A stretch of 64,000 nt of DNA from an uncultured Bacteroidales bacterium (GTDB lineage Bacteria > Bacteroidota > Bacteroidia > Bacteroidales > Paludibacteraceae), in assembly GCA_946406195.1 (NCBI GenBank), contig CAMJJT010000004.1, positions 1 to 64,000 of the forward strand, given 5' to 3'. Within the stretch, counting starts at the first letter, position 1. Each line of letters starts with the position of its first letter. The notes below the pieces were generated by a model. It did not search any database, was not told the DNA's origin, and worked only from the letters and a program-made list of their open reading frames with translations. The position numbers were made by a program, and so were the translations under genes. This document shows, piece after piece, positions 11,301-19,082 of the stretch.

Positions 11301-14300
11301 GAAGTTCGGTCCGCAGATAGAGACGGATGGCAAAGCGATTATTACGAATGAAGAGATCGATGAGCACTTCGATGTGTTGGAGCGGTTGGACTTCGATTAT
11401 AACAAACCCGGAAAAGAGTATCAGCTTTATCCGCATCCTCTGCAGTGGTCAGACGCTTCGTATGGATTTACTTATCCTCTGAACCTGAACATTATACACA
11501 ACCGTCTCCACGCGCAGGAGGATTTCCCGAATATGGGTGAGTATGGCTTGGTAAATCGTATCCCGTATTCGGATTACTGGTATAAGATGGAGCAGCACGG
11601 CGGTGCCGAGAACGGCTATATGATTTACTGCGATGGTATGGCTTCTGCCGGTCAGGTAGCTGCCCTCTCCTTGGAGTCTCACCTATGCGAGGGTCAGAAA
11701 CTCTACTTCTCCGGCTATGTAGGAAACCCGGGTAACGAGAACGGAAAGACATGCCCGAACTTCCTCTTTTCTGTACAAGGATCGAAGGATGGTGCCGATT
11801 GGTATGATATCACATCCTATATGACGGGAGATGTCCCTCAATCCAACAAATGGTACCAGATCTATTTCCCAATAGAGATGGATAAAGACTATACCAATTA
11901 TCGCGTACGCGTATTTAATATGGCATCCAATAACGATGGTAACGACTTCATTATTGATGATATGCGTATCTTTGCTACCAAGCCGCCGTTGATGGTTTAT
12001 CAGGCCAACACAACCTGCAAAGCCGATAACGAAGCCGATTCGCTGACCCACATCGTGCTGCGTCTGGATTATCAAGGATTTACGGAGGATGCTTATATTG
12101 AAGGAAAAGTATCGAATGAGTTCTATACCATCATGGATGTGTCGAAAACCAATGATACGACCTTCTTGAAATTAGAGGATCAGTATTACAACGAGGATAC
12201 GCTCAAAGCCGTACCCCCGCATACCAAAGATACGCTTTATGGTCAGATTCCTTTGCCCGATAGATACTATCATCCGCTTCATGCCGATTCAATCTTCCCG
12301 AACTTGCAGGAGTTGGTGAATAAATTTGAGAGGACTTTTGATGCGCATGTACTGGATCCGAGTGTAGTTGTCTTCCGTGAGGGCTATATCTACGAGCACC
12401 TCGACGACTCGATCCGACCCGTATTGTATATCATCCACTCCGCAAAGATGTCGGGAGATCATACGTACACGGTTCACATGTCGAATTCTGAGCACACGCT
12501 GATGTCCAGTAAGTGTGCCATGACCCGCTCCCTCAAGGTGAGAAACCGTATTGTTTTGACCCTCAACGGTGAGGAGAAGCCTGACAAAGAAGTGACGGAA
12601 ATGTGTAATAACACGACCTATGATGTCTCGCTACATGTCAAAGGTACGCTGCTCCTCGATAGCGTAGCACCGATTGAGGTCACCGGTACCTGTTATAACG
12701 ATTGGCTCCTCTACGGTGATACCACGAAGGCTACCAGCGCAACGACGTACGGCTATAAATATGAAGATATCGTCAAAGTGATACGCGATATTCTCAGGGC
12801 AGATAACGAGCATGGTACCAATGCAAACCAGTTTGCACAGAGTTTTGCCGATGTCAGCAAATCGGAGATGAGAAAAGTGCAGCTGGATAGAAATATTACT
12901 ATAACAGGCGATGTGCACCCTTATACGATCCTCTCGCATCTGGTGAATAAAGGATATCTAACCCTCTATAAATCCTCGCTGTCGATTGTGACGCCGGTTG
13001 ATTCAACGGTCAAATATACCATCTTCCCGATACCGGGTACCGGTTCGGAGGTGATGAAGGATATGAATATAGAGGTTTGTCCGACGCCTATCCAGATTTC
13101 TCTTGAGTCGAGTATCGGTGGAGGTCTTCCGCTGATTATCGGAGGTCTGAAACGTCCGGAGTCGGAGTTAGGTACCCCGATTACCGTGCTGGCGGACGAG
13201 TTGCATGCAAATGAAGAGTTGGCGATACCGATTGACTCGTTGATGCTCGATTCGTACGGCAACAGGGCTGTAGCGATGAAGCAAATCGATTTCCTATCCA
13301 CCAACGATCCTGAATTCAGGGAAGGAATCCATACCTTGGGTCTTGTGCCGGATAGATTATGGAATCTGGAGCACGGAGGTAGCAATGACGGCTATTACAC
13401 CAACGGCAATGATACGCTGATGGTGGTTCCATCGCCTTCTACCAACTATCGTATGCGCCCAGGATATAGCTATACTTTTGGTATCGAGATGATGACCAGC
13501 TCCGGAGCATCCGGTTGGGCAGGCGAAGACGGTTGTCCGGTGGGAATAGTGCCGTTCACGGTTAGCGTTGTACCCGATTACCTGAGATGGGAGCCGCATG
13601 ACGTGAACGATAACCGATGGAACAATCCCGATAACTGGATTGGTATTAATCCCGATAACACCTTGATTCATGAGACAGCGAACTTTGCTCCGCTGGCATC
13701 TACCTATGTGCTCATCCCGCCGATGACAGATGGCATGCCTTATCCGGTATTGCCGGAGACGATTCCGTTTGAGGATTCGATCCAGCAGGTAGGATTCCAG
13801 TATAACAGGTGCAAATCGATTCGTTTCCTGCCGGGCGGTGCGCTGAGTCAACAACAGCGTCTGGAGTACGACAGTGTGATTGCGGACATGAGCATGCCGT
13901 ATAATAAATGGGCGCTGCGTGCCACGCCGATAGAGGGACTTCTGTCGGGAGATATTTTCATGGCGGATGCAGACATCACCGGTGAGACGCCTATTTGGGC
14001 GGTAGGTCCATTCGATGCCGCGGGACGTACCCATACAACAGGTAACGCATCGTTCTATCTATCGCTCTATAATACGCAGACAAAACGTATTGGTAATCCT
14101 TCTTTTGAAAGCGACACCGTGCGTACCGCGGATGATTCGTGGTCGAAAGTGACCAACGCGATGAGGTTACCGCTGAAACCGGCACAGGGATGGGCTGTTT
14201 ATGCCCGTACGAAGTCCAAGAATGCGGCAGAGGTGCGTTTGCCGAAGAACGATGATGTATATTATTACTTCACCACCTCCGGAAATGTTGTCTGGGACCG

Positions 14301-15366
14301 CTATGAGTCAGGATTGCAGGCAGAACGAGCTACGAGTGCCGGTAGTGCAGATAAGGTAGGCAAATTAGCGTTCTATCCGGGCAAAGCGGCTACGAGCAAG
14401 AACTACACGCTGACGAACGGAACGGAGTCCACGACTTTCGTCTTCGGTAATCCTACCATGGGATATATTGATATCTTAGGATTCATAGCGGATAATGCAA
14501 CTAAATTAGAGCCTGAGTACCGTTATGTGGATGCGGAAGGTAACTGGTGGCCTAAGACCCCGCCGGCTGCGACAGAGCGCGACACCATCACCTCTCAGTC
14601 ACTTTACCTGCCTCCGATGCACGCGATCGTGCTGAAGAAGAAAGTACCGGCGGCGAAAACTTTGGAGGTGACGCTCAATACGAATCGTATCGTTACCGCG
14701 GCAAATCAGGTTGAGCGTCCGTTACCTTCGCCTGCGCCATCACGGTACAGATTGACCAAAGAGGAAGAGCCGAAGAGGCAAGGAATCATGACCATTACGG
14801 CGGTGAATCCGGCATCCAACCGGTGTATCTCACGTCTCTTGCTCGGTCAAGGTTTCCACGAGGAGGTGATCCGCGGAGAAGACGCCGTGCTGACGACCGT
14901 AAATATCGATAACTACTCCAATACGTCCCATCCGACGACGCCGTTTAATATCTACGCCGTGGAGGGAACGAACGGATTATCGATAGACCTGCGCGATGAG
15001 ATTATCAATGTGCCGATTTCGTTCTATATGAGCAAACTGCCGTTTGAAGAGGAGTCGTATCTGTGGTTCACAGGCGTCAATAACATAGACGGGGGACTCG
15101 TGCTCTACGATGCGCTCACGGATACAGAGCGCCCGATTATAGACGGTATATGTCTCCCGATTGAGACGCCGGAGACGAGCCATATGTTGCGCTATTATAT
15201 CCGTCGTCCCGGGTATAAACCGGGCGAAACGGAGAGCCCGATAACTACCGGTTTCACTCCGCTTAACGGCGAAGAGAGTGCAGCGGTGAAGTTTATCCGC
15301 AACGGTCAGGTGTTCATCCTGCGCGATGGACATGTGTACTCTGTGTTTGGGCAACAAATAAGATGA
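5329..15366 (+). CDS. Giant secreted multidomain protein with C-terminal motif
   Basis: A 3345-residue exported protein of unknown function. The first 30 residues are a signal peptide (KK, a basic stretch, then LFSSLLALFISVSMYG). Around residues 535-608 there is an InlB-type B-repeat (YDNNGHFGDT ... GYEFTGWNTEANGTGTTYHPGD), a beta-grasp fold common in Bacteroidetes and Listeria surface proteins. Residues about 2095-2230 (MIYCDGMASAGQ ... FIIDDMRIFATK) look like a carbohydrate- or protein-binding jelly roll. The rest is beta-rich, aromatic and acidic with no motif I can name and no obvious catalytic signature. The last 28 residues (AAVKFIRNGQVFILRDG ... VFGQQIR) match the C-terminal motif shared by seven proteins in this window. 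It has its own promoter and is probably co-transcribed with the next gene 22 bases downstream. An adhesin or surface-layer role is a guess. Confidence 0.85.
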   Translation: MKKVCLLRCNKVRLFSSLLALFISVSMYGVGFTPTDGGLVVNLQPGQRILLSTMIDHDNNPATPDEEFFVCHYPGHTKDRFNYFKYQSGNTLKLVPQDEGATEPAITSIWTIDTATVRAPVKRLGGIAYTMWSTLPNGESWSIKITNTFKTQGSMTKRRENSLANDGELADVVFVFPTNDASVTSFDPNNTLKKGGKFNGAKGHGFLGLPYHEVYWLDIPKGNSPNSYTNASLVGFNTTKKSVVYAVDGTKQESAKSGQALYAFADNKHKPTQRTLFRLYMLDDPYESSCPDSYYFAFNEQDYKKYRINSDEKKWPQTSSDSTATKKKIYTIDHQLCMSRQGDTKYYQTDWMNVPNLDSVYYYVGYKDNYRSKTAGDNFNSMFTKLEELPLQYMDGLSAPRGAFGRMIIDTTQTDENNLGVVFRPAGVFLRTNTGRNIEMHPEPGDTSWICNEMWTITAEYAALKIKATLYSGSEFSPTDEGFDIKGWSDTVPGTSVPVVGGGSVIGCSGWARVYTNKSTTNGGLEFVPADATRSVKYDNNGHFGDTIATGYPLYGKTKVEVQAPRLLQGYEFTGWNTEANGTGTTYHPGDSIDLSTVHNQTLYAIAEYKGGIGIAISFIHPTDKKRYFLTHPGTAAPRFARARYIEDWTNAWQGMANAENVDPHYLTTYRLIGENEGCDECTENDKVFDPRRETVKGVEDSVIFYEHFSPENEEYPGLYYQTPNTILANTTWAGLFKSSKGWPEPMHPCIDSTKLFSTHYLRGFDGDVASIEKAERSNSGEPYIQYNTSDRSFNGVASEAEGTDFMLSGVGVKDAHYVILPDTADKENPWIDEIVFDYHSGEQSEQEVWSKLIGKQLLLQMTIGDKIVYFHPNEAKTKTTATDLWLSHDYRIAQTFSYIRDSRVEGLGTVDEADKPHMSEVGDEFGRLITSGVNSPIDVLYEGKYIDIIDTLRITLRPMANSHIKEYYGRWKEGAPGLHVNPDGSRYRDILIRTNTYHHGAIKEKWVLTPVYPTYTFSPLADAKKTLHFTLDKVRSRQLLDENGKVMAEKILSSDEYTSSLRLTVGGCSFTSGSPSAYFSVVEAETRDDYVTLKTTADNTSGLNHDTLVINSTVTIDDVSYPVEGRVPLMQIDMEESELVWSGILNDKRYFIMACDTGIIFRQFEEKGGTLYKKEDGATQLVKGSADAKNSDTKYITPWKYAYVNQALQQLTLKTEYGIDKYLVVAADVPRLDDSDPTAWTYDHVNVYTNENSNFEEQVKLKYGTNNWLKLTEIDGKPRLTVTENKDNATVFSWTYLLHEYNLTNNGPYPNKPYLEFGYNSNTSASVQTRYKAFRIYSMLINNKLTYCSREDENDLADLLTGDWKTDTTINIIRDSRFSSGASGLSRTTNSELTTTVTSSGDSPLGAYATNIVDTLDVQISLKDGAPEYRFKGDWSSFSSVEDAHLKIPLIRKTYHEAPYDSLVCLVDDDAYSYTFPPEIIANENDTFQFVLHTYHREGTNVLDVENHVVSFTGTGDDHTKDMDFTNPALSEIRLIDEYGNTPGWCEIIRKGKNTITVRCKENGVRAPRAANIYIAYTMEVHETWRYVNFRLRVAQRSRYSYDGNQTLTHTGGASGDNLKNGVQQVHENKRILYYYNASGGEQSEDQRVELPVRERNFYGWWRWYREGRDEKGNDVSDMDLPDSLWATGYGPTNTGKWNYPFRTIGGNVLNPRKGEDGQPDSIYVTQGRYTVFHYKSIDYGARNDPPSKNPSVYPPVDKKVLTYAVDISNYYDNLPLSMSSYNNVDVAKLDTMSEILEPTLSLREIFELHPWTEMADTMQHYKYHKDAAYAGQKYMEDHVVRAPIGNRLLLKTEQRYNYDNLREQKHSESLLGYYMKDDNWYTGGWDAARKDSMIWCGGWDADCIWYIYNKKEDTYTRIDSKPTKDDDFLVVNAKTNITSPSGVDTVIYCLRAKSIRTDQAGTVGEPDDPVVGDSVYNICRYTIIYHRKEKFGPQIETDGKAIITNEEIDEHFDVLERLDFDYNKPGKEYQLYPHPLQWSDASYGFTYPLNLNIIHNRLHAQEDFPNMGEYGLVNRIPYSDYWYKMEQHGGAENGYMIYCDGMASAGQVAALSLESHLCEGQKLYFSGYVGNPGNENGKTCPNFLFSVQGSKDGADWYDITSYMTGDVPQSNKWYQIYFPIEMDKDYTNYRVRVFNMASNNDGNDFIIDDMRIFATKPPLMVYQANTTCKADNEADSLTHIVLRLDYQGFTEDAYIEGKVSNEFYTIMDVSKTNDTTFLKLEDQYYNEDTLKAVPPHTKDTLYGQIPLPDRYYHPLHADSIFPNLQELVNKFERTFDAHVLDPSVVVFREGYIYEHLDDSIRPVLYIIHSAKMSGDHTYTVHMSNSEHTLMSSKCAMTRSLKVRNRIVLTLNGEEKPDKEVTEMCNNTTYDVSLHVKGTLLLDSVAPIEVTGTCYNDWLLYGDTTKATSATTYGYKYEDIVKVIRDILRADNEHGTNANQFAQSFADVSKSEMRKVQLDRNITITGDVHPYTILSHLVNKGYLTLYKSSLSIVTPVDSTVKYTIFPIPGTGSEVMKDMNIEVCPTPIQISLESSIGGGLPLIIGGLKRPESELGTPITVLADELHANEELAIPIDSLMLDSYGNRAVAMKQIDFLSTNDPEFREGIHTLGLVPDRLWNLEHGGSNDGYYTNGNDTLMVVPSPSTNYRMRPGYSYTFGIEMMTSSGASGWAGEDGCPVGIVPFTVSVVPDYLRWEPHDVNDNRWNNPDNWIGINPDNTLIHETANFAPLASTYVLIPPMTDGMPYPVLPETIPFEDSIQQVGFQYNRCKSIRFLPGGALSQQQRLEYDSVIADMSMPYNKWALRATPIEGLLSGDIFMADADITGETPIWAVGPFDAAGRTHTTGNASFYLSLYNTQTKRIGNPSFESDTVRTADDSWSKVTNAMRLPLKPAQGWAVYARTKSKNAAEVRLPKNDDVYYYFTTSGNVVWDRYESGLQAERATSAGSADKVGKLAFYPGKAATSKNYTLTNGTESTTFVFGNPTMGYIDILGFIADNATKLEPEYRYVDAEGNWWPKTPPAATERDTITSQSLYLPPMHAIVLKKKVPAAKTLEVTLNTNRIVTAANQVERPLPSPAPSRYRLTKEEEPKRQGIMTITAVNPASNRCISRLLLGQGFHEEVIRGEDAVLTTVNIDNYSNTSHPTTPFNIYAVEGTNGLSIDLRDEIINVPISFYMSKLPFEEESYLWFTGVNNIDGGLVLYDALTDTERPIIDGICLPIETPETSHMLRYYIRRPGYKPGETESPITTGFTPLNGEESAAVKFIRNGQVFILRDGHVYSVFGQQIR

Positions 15367-15388
15367 AGAAAGGGGCAAGAAGAAAAAG

Positions 15389-15838
15389 ATGAAAAATAAG
15401 TTTGTTTTAATAAGGTATGTTTTAATGCTATGGTTGTTGTGTGGCGGATGTCCCACAGCATCCATGGTTTACGCCTACGAGCGGACGTCAACGTCCGTTT
15501 CGTGGGGCTATCAGCCCGTTCATAGCGCCCAATACAGCACTATGAGCACTTCGGCGGTTTCCACGCCGGGCTGCCATTTTCAATCCACGTCGGTCTATAT
15601 CAACCATACACCTATTACTGACCATCGCTCGATGGTAGGCAGGCATTATATGCGAATGTCTGATGATGACGATGACGACGATTTCCCCGAGATACCCGGT
15701 ACAGGAGATGAGTATCCTATTGGTACGTTGCCTGAGCAAGAGTTGCCTGTAGGCGAACCGCTCATCCTCCTCGCCTTCGCCTTACTTTACTTGGCGATAG
15801 GCTTATTTAGAAGACGGAAACCATCAGCCGACCGCTGA
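15389..15838 (+). CDS. Small exported protein with C-terminal membrane tail
   Basis: A 149-residue protein I do not recognise. It has an N-terminal signal sequence (VLIRYVLMLWLLCGGCPTASMVYA), a Ser/Thr/Tyr-rich middle, an acidic run of seven aspartates (SDDDDDDDFPEIPGTG), then LPVGEPLILLAFALLYLAIGLFRRRKPSADR, which is a single hydrophobic helix ending in a basic cluster. That tripartite C-terminus resembles sorting or stop-transfer tails. The gene starts 22 bases after the giant gene with a purine-rich GAAGAAAAAG leader and no promoter or terminator between, so it is likely a partner of the giant protein. CCATCAGC/GCTGATGG pairs across its stop codon. Confidence 0.7.
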   Translation: MKNKFVLIRYVLMLWLLCGGCPTASMVYAYERTSTSVSWGYQPVHSAQYSTMSTSAVSTPGCHFQSTSVYINHTPITDHRSMVGRHYMRMSDDDDDDDFPEIPGTGDEYPIGTLPEQELPVGEPLILLAFALLYLAIGLFRRRKPSADR

Positions 15839-15864
15839 TGGCTGATGGCTGAATGACAAAAATT

Positions 15865-15900
15865 GAGAAAAAGCGTCTTCGGATGGCTTTTTCTCTTTTT
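15865..15900 (+). terminator. Intrinsic terminator ending the giant-gene operon
   Basis: GAGAAAAAGC pairs with GCTTTTTCTC around a TCTTCGGA loop and is followed by a T-rich tract. Confidence 0.88.
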
Positions 15901-15902
15901 TT

Positions 15903-15934
15903 CTTGCATATGTGAAATTTTTGTAGTAAATTTG
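15903..15934 (+). promoter_or_regulatory. Promoter for the AraC-type regulator
   Basis: CTTG at 15903-15906 and TAAATTTG at 15927-15934 with 20 bp between, followed by CACCC. The ATG at 15958 is 23 bases downstream. Confidence 0.8.
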
Positions 15935-15957
15935 CACCCGTTTTTCGCGAAAATATT

Positions 15958-17157
15958 ATGAAAAGCAGATTGCATGAGATTTGGGAAGAGTATAGCTCTG
16001 AGTTTTGGTTCGGATTGGGACTACTGTGTCTGACTGTGCTGAGTTATTGGTTGGGAAGTTATATTCCGGAGTCGGTTTTTGAAAACACCATCAATCCGAT
16101 GGAGTATATCGGGATGTTTACCGTGTGTTTTTGGGGCGCGTATATGTCGTTCGCTCATTTGAACAACAACAAGATACGTCAGTCTTGGGCGTGGGTGTTG
16201 GTGATATGGGGTGTAATAGAATTGACGCTGTTTGTGGTGCAATATGTGCTGCATATCAAGATGATTGGCACCGATTTGTCGAACCCTCTTTACCCGCTCT
16301 CCGTGACCATCGGAAATGTGATTGCATGGCTGCTGTTCATTTATCCGACTCAGGTGCTTTGTCCGGGATGGCTGAATTGGAGAAGGGTAGGATTGCTGGT
16401 TTTGTCGATGATGGCTGTTGGAGTGGTGGATTGTTTTGTGGCGGCGAATCTACTGCCGTTGATTATGCTTTTTCCGGTGGTAATCTTTATTCTGCTGTGC
16501 CGCCATGTACGGAAATACCGCCAGTGGTGTGAAGATAATTTCTCTTCGATGGAAGATATTGACGTGCAATGGATAGTGCGGTATCTGACGATGCTGCTGA
16601 TAGCCGGCGAAGCGTTCTATTTCATCGTTTTTTACTACCTGCCGAACCGGATGTTCACCCAACAATGGTTGTTGCTGATGATTCTTCTTTATACGACCGA
16701 GCGCGTGTTGTTCCGTCCGGATCCATGGGAGAAACTGAAGGAAAGGACGAAGGACGAGGGAAAAGGACAAAGGACGAGGGAAAAGGACAAAGGACAAAGG
16801 ATAAAGGAGAATGCACAAGGGAGTGAGTATAAGGAGGCGCTGGAAAGATGGATCAAGGCGGAGAAGCCTTATCTGAATCCGGATTTTCAGCTGAGCGATC
16901 TGCATAAGGCGCTGCCCATCAACAGAACGTATATAAGCCATCTCATCAATAATGAATACGGGTGTAGTTTCTATCATTGGGTTAACGGATTGCGCATCGA
17001 GGAGGCGAAGAGGATGATGGTGGAGAAGCCGGATATGTTGCTGCAAGAGGTGGCAGAACAATGCGGATTCTCGTCAAGGAATGTGTTCACGCGTGCTTTT
17101 ACCCGTGAATCAGGATGCTCTCCGAGTGAGTGGTTGGCGCTTCGCAAGAAAGAGTGA
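15958..17157 (+). CDS. Membrane-anchored AraC-family transcriptional regulator
   Basis: A 399-residue protein with about seven hydrophobic segments in residues 15-255 and a C-terminal AraC/XylS double helix-turn-helix in about 300-395. The DNA-binding half shows LSDLHKALPINRTYISHLINNEYG (first HTH) and LLQEVAEQCGFSSRNVFTRAFTRESGCSPSEW (second HTH with the family signature). The hydrophobic half has no enzyme signature and probably senses a signal in the inner membrane. The linker (about 260-285) is a low-complexity KERTKDEGKGQRTREKDKG stretch coded by a short tandem DNA repeat related to the one in grpE just downstream. The gene has its own promoter. Targets are not visible; grpE-dnaJ or the giant-gene operon are the nearest candidates. 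Confidence 0.85.
   Translation: MKSRLHEIWEEYSSEFWFGLGLLCLTVLSYWLGSYIPESVFENTINPMEYIGMFTVCFWGAYMSFAHLNNNKIRQSWAWVLVIWGVIELTLFVVQYVLHIKMIGTDLSNPLYPLSVTIGNVIAWLLFIYPTQVLCPGWLNWRRVGLLVLSMMAVGVVDCFVAANLLPLIMLFPVVIFILLCRHVRKYRQWCEDNFSSMEDIDVQWIVRYLTMLLIAGEAFYFIVFYYLPNRMFTQQWLLLMILLYTTERVLFRPDPWEKLKERTKDEGKGQRTREKDKGQRIKENAQGSEYKEALERWIKAEKPYLNPDFQLSDLHKALPINRTYISHLINNEYGCSFYHWVNGLRIEEAKRMMVEKPDMLLQEVAEQCGFSSRNVFTRAFTRESGCSPSEWLALRKKE
16740..16808 (+). repeat. Short tandem repeat inside the AraC linker
   Basis: Degenerate units AAAGGACGAGGG and AAAGGACAAAGG run for about 65 bases and stay in frame, coding a Lys/Glu/Arg-rich linker. The core AAAGGACGAGG recurs in the grpE N-terminus. Confidence 0.85.
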
Positions 17158-17159
17158 GT

Positions 17160-17202
17160 TCTGCCAAAGTGGCAGATGAAGACTGCCAAACGGGGTTTGG
17201 CA
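17160..17202 (+). promoter_or_regulatory. Two inverted repeats upstream of grpE (possible operator)
   Basis: TCTGCCA-AAG-TGGCAGA (17160-17176) and TGCCAAAC-GGG-GTTTGGCA (17184-17202) are perfect palindromes sharing the TGCCA/TGGCA arms. They sit between the AraC stop and the grpE-dnaJ start and could be a regulator-binding site for this chaperone operon, or a terminator without a T-tract. Confidence 0.45.
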
Positions 17203-17206
17203 TGGA

Positions 17207-17257
17207 AATTGGAAATTGATAATTGATAATTGATAATTGAGAATTAAGAATTAAGAT
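17207..17257 (+). repeat. Tandem repeat filling the AraC-grpE spacer
   Basis: Units of AATTGAT/AATTAAG repeat about six times right up to the grpE start codon. Confidence 0.85.
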
Positions 17258-17839
17258 ATGAGTAAGAAAGAAAAAATAATGGAAGGTACAAAGGACGAGG
17301 TACAAGTTACAAAGGACGAGGTACAAGGTACAAAGGAAGAGGTACAAGGTACAACGGACGAGGTACAAGGTACCACGGAGGAGAGTAAGGATGAGCGCAT
17401 TGCGGAGCTGGAAGAACGCATTGCAGAGCTGGAGGATAAGAACCTGCGGATGATGGCGGAGTTCGATAATTTCCGTCGTCGTACCAATAAGGAGAAACTG
17501 GATCTGATGGCTACCGCCGGTGAGCGGATCTTCACGGAGATGCTGCCTTTGGTAGATGATTTCGAAAGGGCCGTCGCGGTGATGGACATGACAAATGACA
17601 TTGACGCCGTACGGGAGGGGATAAAACTGATTCAGCAGAAGTTCCTTTCGTTCCTCGATAAGAATGACGTACACCCGATTGAGACCGAGGATGCGGATTT
17701 TAATACGGACGAGCACGAGGCTGTTACTACTTTTGCGGCAGGCGAGGAGAAAAAAGGCAAAGTGATCGACTGCACGCAGAAAGGTTACAAACTCGGCGAG
17801 AAAGTGATCCGTTTCGCGAAGGTAGTAGTAGGAGAATAA
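17258..17839 (+). CDS. grpE: Nucleotide exchange factor GrpE
   Basis: GrpE (193 aa) releases ADP from DnaK so the Hsp70 cycle can continue. The coiled-coil region (ERIAELEERIAELEDKNLRMMAEFDNFRRRTNKEK) and the C-terminal beta-wing (HEAVTTFAAGEEKKGKVIDCTQKGYKLGEKVIRFAKVVV) are both intact. The disordered N-terminus is unusual: five near-copies of GTKDEVQ encoded by a 21-bp tandem DNA repeat, which lengthens the acidic tail normally present in GrpE. No Shine-Dalgarno is visible; the spacer is itself a tandem repeat. dnaJ follows after a 47-base repeat spacer; dnaK is not in the window. Confidence 0.97.
   Translation: MSKKEKIMEGTKDEVQVTKDEVQGTKEEVQGTTDEVQGTTEESKDERIAELEERIAELEDKNLRMMAEFDNFRRRTNKEKLDLMATAGERIFTEMLPLVDDFERAVAVMDMTNDIDAVREGIKLIQQKFLSFLDKNDVHPIETEDADFNTDEHEAVTTFAAGEEKKGKVIDCTQKGYKLGEKVIRFAKVVVGE
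17284..17385 (+). repeat. 21-bp tandem repeat coding the GrpE N-terminus
   Basis: About four and a half copies of GGTACAAAGGACGAGGTACAA, each giving the heptapeptide GTKDEVQ with small substitutions. The frame is kept because the period is a multiple of three. Confidence 0.9.
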
Positions 17840-17840
17840 A

Positions 17841-17882
17841 CTAGACCGACTAGATAAACTAGATTAACTGGAAAAACTAGAA
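17841..17882 (+). repeat. Tandem repeat in the grpE-dnaJ spacer
   Basis: Degenerate units of about 9 bases built on ACTAGAT/ACTAGAC (CTAG core four times) occupy the whole spacer. Confidence 0.8.
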
Positions 17883-17886
17883 AATT

Positions 17887-19050
17887 ATGGCAGATAAGCG
17901 AGATTATTATGAGGTGTTAGAGGTCTCAAAGACCGCTACCCCCGAAGAAATAAAAAAGGCGTACCGCAAGAAAGCCATCCAATACCACCCTGATAAGAAC
18001 CCGGGCGACAAAGAAGCTGAGGAGAAATTCAAGGAGGCAGCGGAGGCATATGAGGTACTGTCTGACCCGCAGAAACGTGCGCGCTATGACCAATACGGTT
18101 TTGCAGGCATGGGCGGCGCAGGCGGTTTCAGCGGCGGCGGTATGTCGATGGAAGATATATTCAGCCATTTCGGCGATATTTTCCAAGGCGCAGGCTTCGA
18201 CATTGGCGACATCGGGGAGATGTTCATGGGCGGTGGCAGAAGTCGCGGTCAGCGTGTCCGCCGTGGTAGCGATATGCGCGTCAAGGTACATCTCACTCTT
18301 GAGGAAATCGCTACGGGATGTGAGAAGAAGATCAAGGTGCATAAACTGGTACAATGTAAGGATTGTAACGGTTCAGGCAGTAAGGACGGCAACACGGAGA
18401 CCTGTCCGACCTGTAAGGGTTCGGGACGTGTGATTCGTCAGCAGCGCGGGATCTTCGGCATGATGCAGGTACAGGCGGAGTGCGACACCTGTGGCGGCGA
18501 AGGACGTATCATTAAGAACAAGTGTCCTAAATGCGGCGGACAGGGTGTGGTTCGCGATGAAGAGATCATTACGATCACTATTCCTGCCGGCGTCATGGGC
18601 GGTATGCAGTTGACCGTTCCGGGTAAAGGAAACGCGGCTCCGCGTGGAGGTGTCAACGGTGACCTGCTTGTCCTCATCGAGGAGGATGAACACAAAGACT
18701 TCATCCGTCAGGAGAGCGATCTGATCTATAACCTGCTGCTCGATATGCCGACAGCGGTGTTGGGCGGACAAGTGCAGATTCCGACCCTTACGGGCGATGT
18801 CAAGATCACAATCACGCCCGGTACGCAGCCCGGTAAGGTGCTGCGAATGCGCGGAAAAGGTTTGCCGCGGATCGACCAATACGGCAGAAACTACGGAGTA
18901 GGCGATCTGCTGATCAACGTGGGCGTTTATATCCCGGAGAAGCTGAATAAGGACGAGAGGGCGCTGATAGAGAAACTGCAGAATAGCCCGAACATCGCTC
19001 CCGGGGCTTCGGATAAGAAGAATTTCTTCCGGAACTTATTTGGGATATAG
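17887..19050 (+). CDS. dnaJ: Chaperone protein DnaJ
   Basis: Type I Hsp40 (387 aa) that delivers unfolded clients to DnaK and stimulates its ATPase. The J domain occupies residues 1-70 with the essential HPD in [10 protein letters not shown] Gly/Phe-rich region follows ([16 protein letters not shown]). The zinc-binding domain carries all four repeats: [24 protein letters not shown] and CPKCGGQG. The C-terminal substrate-binding domains are complete ([37 protein letters not shown]). It is the second gene of the grpE operon. Nothing is missing. Confidence 0.98.
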   Translation: MADKRDYYEVLEVSKTATPEEIKKAYRKKAIQYHPDKNPGDKEAEEKFKEAAEAYEVLSDPQKRARYDQYGFAGMGGAGGFSGGGMSMEDIFSHFGDIFQGAGFDIGDIGEMFMGGGRSRGQRVRRGSDMRVKVHLTLEEIATGCEKKIKVHKLVQCKDCNGSGSKDGNTETCPTCKGSGRVIRQQRGIFGMMQVQAECDTCGGEGRIIKNKCPKCGGQGVVRDEEIITITIPAGVMGGMQLTVPGKGNAAPRGGVNGDLLVLIEEDEHKDFIRQESDLIYNLLLDMPTAVLGGQVQIPTLTGDVKITITPGTQPGKVLRMRGKGLPRIDQYGRNYGVGDLLINVGVYIPEKLNKDERALIEKLQNSPNIAPGASDKKNFFRNLFGI

Positions 19051-19082
19051 ACTGCTCGCTAAAAGAGTAAAGACCGTTCACT

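Noticed and set aside
5329-15366. Standard type IX secretion C-terminal domain on the large secreted proteins
   Set aside because: The shared tail is only 25-30 residues and lacks the full beta-sandwich pattern of that family; it is reported as a separate motif.
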